Part shown: in pieces, positions 23,501-29,784 of the stretch
How positions within the stretch are numbered: position 1 is the first letter of the stretch
How the letters are laid out: each line of letters opens with the position of its first letter
From: Amycolatopsis sp. CA-128772
GTDB lineage: Bacteria; Actinomycetota; Actinomycetes; Mycobacteriales; Pseudonocardiaceae
Assembly: GCF_002904295.1 (NCBI RefSeq)
Contig: NZ_PPHG01000090.1
Coordinates: 1 to 40,000, forward strand
DNA: 40,000 bases
Direction: 5' to 3'
Position numbers and translations under genes: made by a program
Notes under the pieces: generated by a model
Told to the model about the DNA's origin: nothing
Database searches by the model: none
What the model saw: only the letters and a program-made list of their open reading frames with translations

Positions 23501-23912
23501 CGGCGACCTGGTGCTCAAGGCGTTCGAGCACCTCGTCGAGGGCGCGACCGTGCTGCCCACGTTCTACACCGACTACCCGACCGACGTCTCGCCGCTGACC
23601 CGCCAGCACCGCGAAGACCCACGGCTGGCCGAACGCTGGGACCTGATCGCGTTCGGCTCGGAGGTCGGCACCGCCTACACCGAGCTGACCGACCCGATCG
23701 AGCAGCGGCGGCGGCTGGAGGCGCAGTCCCTGCGCGCGGCCAGCGGCGACGTCGAAGCGATGGAGCTGGACGAGGACTTCCTGCTGGCCCTGGAGCACGG
23801 CATGCCGCCCACCGGCGGGCTCGGCCTGGGCGTGGACCGGCTGCTCATGATGCTCACCGGGGCCTCCATCCGCCAGACAGTCCTGTTCCCCTTCGTCCGT
23901 CCGCAGGCATAA
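20550..23912 (+). CDS. lysX: Bifunctional lysylphosphatidylglycerol synthase / lysyl-tRNA synthetase
   Basis: The 1120-residue product fuses two machines, as in mycobacterial LysX. The N-terminal part (about 35-260) has some six to seven membrane helices. It is followed by an MprF-type DUF2156 transferase domain (about 270-610) with [20 protein letters not shown] and [20 protein letters not shown]. From about residue 630 comes a class II lysyl-tRNA synthetase: the OB-fold [20 protein letters not shown], motif 2 [13 protein letters not shown], and motif 3 [16 protein letters not shown]. The synthetase supplies Lys-tRNA, which the membrane part uses to lysinylate phosphatidylglycerol and lower surface negative charge, protecting against cationic peptides. 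AGAGGG lies just before the ATG. A longer in-frame extension upstream overlaps panB and is rejected. Confidence 0.95.
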   Translation: [1120 protein letters not shown]

Positions 23913-23976
23913 CGGATCGGTCGACCTGGTCACGGTGACTCGGCCGGGGCGCGGGGGGTCGCTTACTGTGTGCCTC

Positions 23977-24543
23977 GTGCGCACGGCTCGGATCGCCTCG
24001 GCCCTCTTGATAGGGGTGGCCGTCCTCGCGTATTCGGGCTGGCTGCTGGAATTCCTCCTGCCCACGGGCGTGTCCCCGGTCCGGGACCCGGCCGAGGCGC
24101 TGCTGGCCGGGCCGCCGGTGTTCCGGATCCTGCTCGCCGTGTCGGGTGTGGCGTTCCTGCTCGCCGGTCCCCCGCTGCACCGGCTGGGGCCGGTCCAGTG
24201 GTCGGCGCGGCTGAGCTCGATCTCGGTGAGCGCGTTCGGCCTCGTCGTGCTGCTCCAGGCCGCCTACCCCGAACGCAGCGACGTCTGGTCGTCGCTGCTC
24301 AGCGTCGTCCTGGTGGCCGGGGTGATCAGCCTGATCCTGTGGTGGCCGCCGGGCTGGCGCGCGCTCGCGGTCGCCGGCCTGGCGGTGGTGCTGGCGACCT
24401 GGCTGGCCGTCGTGCTCGCCCGGCAGTTCGACACGTACGAGGGTGTGTTCACCCGGGTCCAGCTCGTGGTCCGTGCCGCCCTGTACAGCATCGGCGGGGC
24501 GTACGCCTTCGTGAAGCCGGCGCCGAGGCACGCGCACCGGTAG
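23977..24543 (+). CDS. DUF998-like integral membrane protein
   Basis: The product is 188 residues with about five to six membrane helices. The start region reads SGWLLEFLLPTGVSPVRDPAEALLAGPPVFR, which resembles the opening of DUF998 proteins found in actinobacteria; function unknown. I chose GTG 23977 because TACTGT (23964-23969), a good -10 element, lies seven bases upstream and no ribosome site is seen. Two earlier in-frame GTG codons (23935, 23968) are alternatives. The gene follows lysX on the same strand after 64 bases and may be linked to it by position only. Confidence 0.7.
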   Translation: MRTARIASALLIGVAVLAYSGWLLEFLLPTGVSPVRDPAEALLAGPPVFRILLAVSGVAFLLAGPPLHRLGPVQWSARLSSISVSAFGLVVLLQAAYPERSDVWSSLLSVVLVAGVISLILWWPPGWRALAVAGLAVVLATWLAVVLARQFDTYEGVFTRVQLVVRAALYSIGGAYAFVKPAPRHAHR

Positions 24544-24602
24544 CGAAATTGTCGGTGCCGGGTGGCACGATCGCCGCAGTGTCCCAAGGCGGAAGGATCG
24601 AC

Positions 24603-25181
24603 ATGGCCGGAAACGTGCGCCCGGTGGCCGACGAGCGTGACGGGCTGCTGAACTTCCTGGAGCAGCAGCGGTACGTGCTCAAGCTGGCGGCCCACGGGCT
24701 GACCGACGAGCAGGCGAGAGCCACCCCGACGAAGAGTTCGCTGTCGGTCGGCGGGCTGGTCAAGCACGTCGCCAGCACCGAGTACGGCTGGCTGGACACG
24801 GTGCTGCAGGTGCCGCAGAAGCCGTTCAACGAGGCGGTGGCGGAGTACGAGGACGCCCACCGCCTGCGCCCGGACGAGACCCTGGCGGGCGTCTTGGCCC
24901 GCTACGACGAGGTGGCGGCCCGCACGGTGGAGGTCATCGCGGGCATCGACGACCTCGGCCGGCCGGTCCCGGTGCCGAAGGGCGTCCCGTGGTTCCCGCA
25001 GGACGTCGAGGCGTGGTCGGTCCGCTGGGTCCTGTTGCACCTGATCCAGGAGACGGCCCGCCACGCGGGCCACGCGGACATCATCCGCGAGCACATCGAC
25101 GGCGGCACGGCCATGCCCCTGATGGCCGCGGCCGAGGGCTGGCCGGAGAGCCCCTGGATCAAGCCCTGGACCCCGGCCTGA
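24603..25181 (+). CDS. DinB-family (DUF664) four-helix protein
   Basis: This 192-residue protein belongs to the DinB/YfiT-like superfamily, many of whose actinobacterial members are thought to use mycothiol or act as metal-dependent transferases or hydrolases. The metal-binding histidines are likely in LVKHVASTEYGW near residue 55 and in LLHLIQETARHAGHADIIRE near residue 150. This is the DUF664 arrangement. ATG 24603 has GGAAGG six bases upstream. An in-frame GTG at 24579 lies seven bases after CACGAT; I read CACGAT as the -10 element of a short 24-base leader. Substrate unknown. A perfect hairpin at 25203-25223 follows. Confidence 0.82.
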   Translation: MAGNVRPVADERDGLLNFLEQQRYVLKLAAHGLTDEQARATPTKSSLSVGGLVKHVASTEYGWLDTVLQVPQKPFNEAVAEYEDAHRLRPDETLAGVLARYDEVAARTVEVIAGIDDLGRPVPVPKGVPWFPQDVEAWSVRWVLLHLIQETARHAGHADIIREHIDGGTAMPLMAAAEGWPESPWIKPWTPA

Positions 25182-25202
25182 CAGCTCACCGCGGCTCGGC
25201 TC

Positions 25203-25223
25203 GGCTCGCGCCCACCGCGAGCC
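25203..25223 (+). terminator. Terminator-like hairpin after the DinB-family gene
   Basis: GGCTCGCG and CGCGAGCC form a perfect 8-bp stem around the loop CCCAC, 21 bases after the stop. The right arm is also the first half-unit of the 21-bp tandem array, and a similar CTCGCG-CCCAC-CGCGAG hairpin recurs inside the array at about 25270-25286. Confidence 0.55.
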
Positions 25224-25364
25224 GACCCACCCGGCACGCAAATCGACCCTCCCGGCACGCGAGCCGACCCTCGCGCCCACCGCGAGCCGACCCACCCGGC
25301 ACGCGAGCCGACCTCCCAGGTACGCGAGCCGACCCTCCCGGCACGCGAGCCGACCCTCCCAGCG
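25216..25364. repeat. 21-bp tandem repeat array, seven units
   Basis: Units begin CGCGAGCCGACC and continue with variants of CTCCCGGCA. They start at 25216, 25237, 25258 (a 23-bp variant), 25281, 25302, 25323 and 25344. The 21-bp period is a multiple of three, so both strands can be read as seven-residue peptide repeats, but no start codon or stop-to-stop context supports a gene. The array fills the gap between the converging DinB-family and ogt genes. Confidence 0.85.
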
Positions 25365-25389
25365 CGCGTGATGCCCCTGCGGGCCCGGC

Positions 25390-25923
25390 TCAGAACAGCG
25401 TCGGCTCGTCCGCCAGCGCGCCCTCGATCACGAGCATCCGGCGTTTCGTCCCGACCCCGCCCCGGGCCGAGAACCCGCCGTCCTTCCCGCCGGCCGCCAG
25501 GACCCGGTGGCACGGCACGATGATCGGGAACGGGTTGTGCCCCATGGCCTGCCCGACGGCCTGTGCCGATCCCGGCTGCCCGAGCCGGTGGGCGATGTCG
25601 CCGTACGTCAGCGTCTTGCCCGGCGGGATCGCCCGCGCGATCTCGTACGCGCGCCGGTGGAACGCCGGCACGCCCGTCATGTCCAGCGGCACCGACGCCA
25701 GGTCGGAACGCGCGCCGCCCAGCAGCGCCACGATCCCGTCCACGGCCTCCTGCACCGGCGCCGGCGGCGGCCCCTCGACGGCGTCCGGGAAGCGCCGGAC
25801 CAGCCAGGCCCGGGTCCGCGAAGCACTGCCCTCGGGCAGCGACGTCCCGACGACGACGTCCTCGCGCCACACCAGCCCGCACACCCCGATCGCCGTGTCG
25901 AACACCGTGAACCCCGTCGTCAT
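25390..25923 (-). CDS. ogt: Methylated-DNA--protein-cysteine methyltransferase
   Basis: The product is 177 residues and repairs O6-alkylguanine by irreversible transfer of the alkyl group to its own cysteine. The acceptor is Cys138 in IIVPCHRV. The DNA-binding helix region is FHRRAYEIARAIPPGKTLTYGDIAHRLG split across about 89-115, including the Arg finger-type segment SAQAVGQAMGHNP. The N-terminal domain is short, as in Ogt rather than Ada. The ATG has no ribosome site but is preceded at exactly six bases by TAGGCT, so the message is probably leaderless. No adjacent ada or alkA gene is present. It diverges from the subtilase gene. Confidence 0.95.
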   Translation of the reverse strand: MTTGFTVFDTAIGVCGLVWREDVVVGTSLPEGSASRTRAWLVRRFPDAVEGPPPAPVQEAVDGIVALLGGARSDLASVPLDMTGVPAFHRRAYEIARAIPPGKTLTYGDIAHRLGQPGSAQAVGQAMGHNPFPIIVPCHRVLAAGGKDGGFSARGGVGTKRRMLVIEGALADEPTLF

Positions 25924-25929
25924 GCGGTC

Positions 25930-25935
25930 AGCCTA
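25930..25935 (-). promoter_or_regulatory. -10 element TAGGCT of a probable leaderless ogt transcript
   Basis: Read on the minus strand, TAGGCT lies exactly six bases before the ogt ATG, matching TANNNT. The identical hexamer and spacing precede the LppX-type lipoprotein gene. Confidence 0.55.
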
Positions 25936-26006
25936 CGACCGAAGAGGGGTACCGCTGCGCCGTAAATGATCGCTAAGTTCGTTTTGGGCGAATTCGAGGA
26001 GGACGC

Positions 26007-27344
26007 GTGCGGCGAATCATCCTGGCGACGGCACTCCTGCTCGGCCTCATCGCCACCCCGGCCGCCGCCGACCCGCTCGTCATGCCGCACGTCGTCGTCG
26101 CGCACCACACGTGGTGGGCCGAGCTCGTCGTCGAGAAAGCCGGCGGGACGGTCGTCGCGAGCTACCCGCAGATCGGCGTCGTCGTCGCGTACACGGCGAA
26201 GGACGACTTCGCCGCGAAGGTCCGCAGAACGCCCGGCATCGACGCCGTCGGCGCCACCCGCACCGCGAAGATCCCGAAGGCGTTCTTCGCCCCCCGCAAG
26301 GACCTCCGCTACACCGGCCCCGGCTCGCCGAACTCCGGCCAGGTCCCGCCGGAGGGAACGGCGTGGGACGTCCCGGCGTTGCACCTGCCCGAAGCGCACC
26401 AGGTCACCGACGGCAGCCGGCGCACGCTCGTCGGCGTCCTCGACGTCGGCGTCGACGACGCCCACCCGGAGCTGAAACCGGCGTTCGACGCGAGGAACTC
26501 CGTCTCCTGCCTGTCCGGCTGGCCCGACCGCGGCCCCGGCGCCTGGCGCCCCACGCTCGACGGCCACGGCACGCACGTCGCGGGCACGATCGCCGCGGCC
26601 CGCAACGGAACCGGCGTCGTCGGCGTCGCCCCGGGAGCCCGGATCGCCGCGGTCAAGCTCGCCGAACTCGACGACACCGAGACGGCCGAAAGCATGGTCT
26701 GCGGGTTCGTCTGGGCCGCCGAGCACGGCTTCGCCGTCGCCAACAACAGCTACCGCTCGATCCCGTGGCGCTACAACTGCGACGACCAGCCGGACCAGGC
26801 CGCGGCGAAGCTCGCCGTCGGGCGGGCGGTCGCCTACGCGCAACGCCGGAACGTCCTCGTCGTCGCCTCCGCCGGCAACGCCGGGATCAACCTCGACACG
26901 CGCTCGGTCGACCGCGAAAGCCCGGCCGACAGCACCCCGGTGGAGCGCCGGATCGACCCCACCTGCACCCGGCTGCCGCACGAACTGCCCGGCGTCGTCG
27001 GCACCGGCGCGCTCGACGAAAAGCTCGTCAAAGCGACCTTCTCGAACTACTCGGCGTCCCGGATCAGCGTCGCCGCGCCCGGCGCGCGCGTCTGGTCGAC
27101 CTGGCCGAACGGCGAATACCGGTCGGCGAGCGGGACGTCGATGGCCGCCCCGCACGCGAGCGGCGTCGCGGCCCTGATCGCGAGCGAGCACCCGCACTGG
27201 AGCGCCGAGCGGATCAAGCGCGCCCTCTACGCCACGGCGACGCCGCTGCCCTGTCCGGACACCACCTGCGCGCCCACGGAGCACGGAACCACCTACTACG
27301 GCCACGGGGTGGTCGATGCGGCGCGGGCCGTCGGCGCGGGATGA
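26007..27344 (+). CDS. Secreted S8 (subtilisin-family) serine protease
   Basis: This 445-residue protein begins with a Sec signal peptide, RRIILATALLLGLIATPAAA, cleaved after AAA. An inhibitor-like propeptide follows to about residue 115. The catalytic triad is Asp146 (VGVLDVGVDDAHPE), His187 (DGHGTHVAGTIAA) and Ser378 (SGTSMAAPHASGVAAL), with the oxyanion Asn in ASAGNAG. Four or more cysteines in the mature part, such as CLSG, CGFVW and CPDTTC, may form disulfides. The GTG start has GAGGAGG five bases upstream. TAAGTT (25974-25979) may be its -10 element. There is no C-terminal anchor, so the enzyme is probably released. Confidence 0.92.
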   Translation: MRRIILATALLLGLIATPAAADPLVMPHVVVAHHTWWAELVVEKAGGTVVASYPQIGVVVAYTAKDDFAAKVRRTPGIDAVGATRTAKIPKAFFAPRKDLRYTGPGSPNSGQVPPEGTAWDVPALHLPEAHQVTDGSRRTLVGVLDVGVDDAHPELKPAFDARNSVSCLSGWPDRGPGAWRPTLDGHGTHVAGTIAAARNGTGVVGVAPGARIAAVKLAELDDTETAESMVCGFVWAAEHGFAVANNSYRSIPWRYNCDDQPDQAAAKLAVGRAVAYAQRRNVLVVASAGNAGINLDTRSVDRESPADSTPVERRIDPTCTRLPHELPGVVGTGALDEKLVKATFSNYSASRISVAAPGARVWSTWPNGEYRSASGTSMAAPHASGVAALIASEHPHWSAERIKRALYATATPLPCPDTTCAPTEHGTTYYGHGVVDAARAVGAG

Positions 27345-27351
27345 TGGCGCC

Positions 27352-27966
27352 GTGCTCGACCACCTCGTCTACGCCGGCCCGGACCTCGCCGACGCCGTCG
27401 CCCGCGTCACCGCCCTCACCGGGGTCACGCCCGCGCCCGGCGGCCGCCACGTCGGCCTCGGCACCGCCAACCACCTCGCCGACCTCGGCGCGGGCAGGTA
27501 CCTGGAGGTCATCGGCCCCGACCCGGCTCAGCCGGACCCCGAAGCGCCCCGCCCGTTCGGCATCGACGAGCTGACCGAGCCCGCGCTGGTCGCCTGGGCC
27601 GTCCGCACGACGGACATCAACGAGACGATCGCGAACGCCCGCGCCCACGGCTTCGACCCGGGCGACGCGACCGAAATGTCCCGCGAAACCGGCGACGGCG
27701 AAACGCTGCGCTGGCGCCTGACCCCGCCGAGCGTCCCGGGCACCCTGCACCCGTTCCTGATCGACTGGGGTCCGACACCGCACCCGACCACGCGTGGCCT
27801 GCCGTCCCTGCCGCTGCTGATGGTCACCGGCACCCACCCGGACCCGGATTCGGTGCTCGCGGTGACCGACGCGCTCGGCCTGGAGCTGCTGGTCCGCCGC
27901 GCGGACAAGGCGAGCCTGACGGCGGCCCTCCGGACGCCGGACGGCCGCCAGGTGGCGCTGAGTTAG
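27352..27966 (+). CDS. Glyoxalase/VOC-fold protein (Glyoxalase-like domain)
   Basis: The protein has 204 residues starting VLDHLVYAGPDLADAVARV. It continues with GGRHVGLGTANHLADLGAGRYLEVIGPDP. The pattern HLVYA...GTANHLA...YLEVIG is that of the Glyoxalase_3-like VOC family, with likely metal ligands in the first His and the Glu of LEVIG. The reaction is unknown. GTG 27352 was chosen because GATGAT ends six bases upstream; this hexamer overlaps the stop of the subtilase gene. A longer frame beginning inside that gene is rejected. Its stop TAG overlaps the NAD synthetase stop by the four bases TTAG. Confidence 0.82.
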   Translation: MLDHLVYAGPDLADAVARVTALTGVTPAPGGRHVGLGTANHLADLGAGRYLEVIGPDPAQPDPEAPRPFGIDELTEPALVAWAVRTTDINETIANARAHGFDPGDATEMSRETGDGETLRWRLTPPSVPGTLHPFLIDWGPTPHPTTRGLPSLPLLMVTGTHPDPDSVLAVTDALGLELLVRRADKASLTAALRTPDGRQVALS

Positions 27967-29684
27967 GCCTTGCCCTCGCGCCACAGGTTGGTCATCGGCA
28001 GCCGCCGGTCGCGGCCGAAGGCCTTGAACGTGATCTTCGTGCCCGGCGGGTACTGGCGCCGCTTGTACTCGGCCTTGTCGACCATCCGGACCACGCGGTC
28101 GATCGTCTCCGGGTCGAAGCCCGCGGCCACCAGGTCGGCGTACCCGCGGTCGCCCTCGACGTAGTCGTCGAGGATGTCGTCCAACAGCTCGTAGTCCGGC
28201 AGGGAGTCGGTGTCCACCTGGCCCGGCCGCAGCTCGGCCGACGGCGGCTTGGTGATGGAGTTCTCCGGGATCGGCGGGGTTTCGCCGTTCTTCACCGCTT
28301 CGGCGTTGCGCCACCGGGCGAGCTGCCACACGTGCGTCTTGAAGACGTCCTTGATCGGGGCGAACGCGCCGACCGCGTCGCCGTAGATGGTCGAATACCC
28401 GACGGCGAGCTCGGTCTTGTTGCCGGTGGCGAGGACCAGGTGACCGTCCAGGTTGGACAGTGCCATCAGGAGCATGCCCCGCGTCCGCGCCTGGATGTTC
28501 TCCTCGGCCAGGCCGGTCAGCGAAAGCTGGTCGACGTAGACGCGGACCATGTCCTCGACCGGCTCGACCCGGTAGTGCGCGCCGATCCGCTGCGCCAGGT
28601 CGGCGGCGTCGTCCTTCGAGTGCCCCGACGAGTACTTCGACGGCATCGAGACGCCGTGAACGTTCTGGCCGCCGAGCGCGTCCGCGGCCAGCGCCGCGCA
28701 GACCGCCGAGTCGATGCCGCCGGAGAACCCGAAGGTGACCGACGAGAAGCCGTTCTTGTGCACGTAGTCCCGCAGCCCGATGACCAGCGCGTGCCACACC
28801 TCGGCCTCGTCGGACAGCGGCTCGCTGATCACCGGCGTCGCCGTCGGCTCGTACGCCGGCAGCGGGTCCGCGCTCAGCACCCGGCGCCGGACGTGCAGCC
28901 CTTCGAGTTCGCCGTCGGTGGCGTGCCCGCCCGCGGTGAGGTCCGTGTCCAGCACGAGCAGGTGCTCGACGAACTGCGGCGCGCGGGCCAGCAGCGTGCC
29001 GTCCGCGCCGACGACGAGCGAGTCGCCGTCGAAGACGAGGTCGTCCTGCCCGCCGATCTGGTTGGTGTAGACCAGCGGCGCCCCGGCTTCGGCGGCGCGG
29101 CGCGCGATGAGCGGCAGCCGCTGCTCGTCCTTCGACCGCTCGTACGGCGACGCGTTCGGCGCCACGACGAGGTCGACGCCGGCCCGGCCCAGCGCCGAGA
29201 TCGGGCCGCCGTCCTGCCAGAGGTCCTCGCAGATGACCATGCCGATGTCGAGCCCGTGGAACCGGACGACGTCGAGCGTGGTGCCCGGCTTGTACCAGCG
29301 GTGCTCGTCGAACACGCCGTAGTTGGGCAGGTGGTGCTTGAACTGCCGCGCCACGACCTCGCCGCGGTAGAGCGCCGCGGCGGCGTCCCGCGGGCCGACG
29401 TCGTCGAGGTCGAGGTACCCGATGTAGGTGAGCACGTCACCGCAGCCGGCCTCGTCGAGCCGCCGCGCGAGCGCCTCGACGCCCTGCCGCGATGCGGCGG
29501 CGAAGGTCTTGCGGAGCGAGAGGTCCTCGATGGGGTACCCGGTCAGGGACATCTCGGGGAAGACGACGACGTGCGCGCCGGCTTCGGCGGCCCGCCGCGT
29601 CCACTCGACGTGCAGCTCGGCGTTGCCGTCGAGGTCGCCGACGGTGGGGTTGACCTGGGCGAGCGCGATGCGCAGTTGCGGCAT
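27963..29684 (-). CDS. nadE: Glutamine-dependent NAD+ synthetase
   Basis: The 573-residue enzyme converts deamido-NAD to NAD with glutamine and ATP, the last step of NAD synthesis. The N-terminal nitrilase-fold glutaminase (about 1-270) carries Glu44 (FPEMSLTGY), Lys116 (FKHHLPNYG) and Cys152 (ICEDLW). The C-terminal synthetase (about 290-573) carries the PP-loop FGFSGGIDSA and ATGNKTELAVGYSTIYGD. The length is shorter than the 679-residue mycobacterial enzyme and matches the shorter two-domain form. ATG 29684 has CAGAAT exactly six bases upstream and only a weak GGCGG, so a leaderless message is possible. No other NAD genes are nearby. Confidence 0.95.
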   Translation of the reverse strand: MPQLRIALAQVNPTVGDLDGNAELHVEWTRRAAEAGAHVVVFPEMSLTGYPIEDLSLRKTFAAASRQGVEALARRLDEAGCGDVLTYIGYLDLDDVGPRDAAAALYRGEVVARQFKHHLPNYGVFDEHRWYKPGTTLDVVRFHGLDIGMVICEDLWQDGGPISALGRAGVDLVVAPNASPYERSKDEQRLPLIARRAAEAGAPLVYTNQIGGQDDLVFDGDSLVVGADGTLLARAPQFVEHLLVLDTDLTAGGHATDGELEGLHVRRRVLSADPLPAYEPTATPVISEPLSDEAEVWHALVIGLRDYVHKNGFSSVTFGFSGGIDSAVCAALAADALGGQNVHGVSMPSKYSSGHSKDDAADLAQRIGAHYRVEPVEDMVRVYVDQLSLTGLAEENIQARTRGMLLMALSNLDGHLVLATGNKTELAVGYSTIYGDAVGAFAPIKDVFKTHVWQLARWRNAEAVKNGETPPIPENSITKPPSAELRPGQVDTDSLPDYELLDDILDDYVEGDRGYADLVAAGFDPETIDRVVRMVDKAEYKRRQYPPGTKITFKAFGRDRRLPMTNLWREGKA

Positions 29685-29690
29685 GCCGCC

Positions 29691-29696
29691 ATTCTG
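29691..29696 (-). promoter_or_regulatory. -10-like hexamer CAGAAT before nadE
   Basis: On the minus strand CAGAAT ends six bases before the nadE ATG. It keeps the two most conserved -10 bases (A at position 2, T at position 6) and supports a leaderless transcript, although GGCGG in the gap could also serve as a weak ribosome site. Confidence 0.4.
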
Positions 29697-29741
29697 GCTC
29701 ACGGTCACCCGGAAGGCCGAGCGAATGTGGGGGAAATCGAA

Positions 29742-29771
29742 AGGCCCCGCCCGGCGAACCGGACGGGGCCT
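29742..29771 (-). terminator. Intrinsic terminator of secA2
   Basis: Read on the minus strand, AGGCCCCG-T-CCGG and CCGG-G-CGGGGCCT pair around a TTCG loop, with one mismatch, and are followed by TTTCGATTT. The stem starts 13 bases after the secA2 stop. The stable UUCG loop and T-rich tail make this the clearest intrinsic terminator in the window. Confidence 0.8.
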
Positions 29772-29784
29772 CCCGAGAGAAGGA

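Noticed and set aside
23935..23976. Longer N-terminus of the DUF998-like protein from GTG 23935.
   Set aside because: The added residues are Arg/Gly-rich and unlike a membrane protein start, and a -10 element lies within that stretch.
20916..24065. A 1049-codon open frame antisense to lysX, and similar long antisense frames elsewhere (for example 28332-29798, 31790-32286, 37173-39035).
   Set aside because: These are the usual mirror frames of high-GC genes. Their products are Arg/Ala/Pro/Gly-rich with no domain, while the opposite strand encodes clear conserved proteins.
25216..25364. The 21-bp array considered as a CRISPR or as a repeat-protein gene.
   Set aside because: Units abut without unique spacers, no cas genes are present, and neither strand gives a frame with a start, ribosome site and non-repeat ends.
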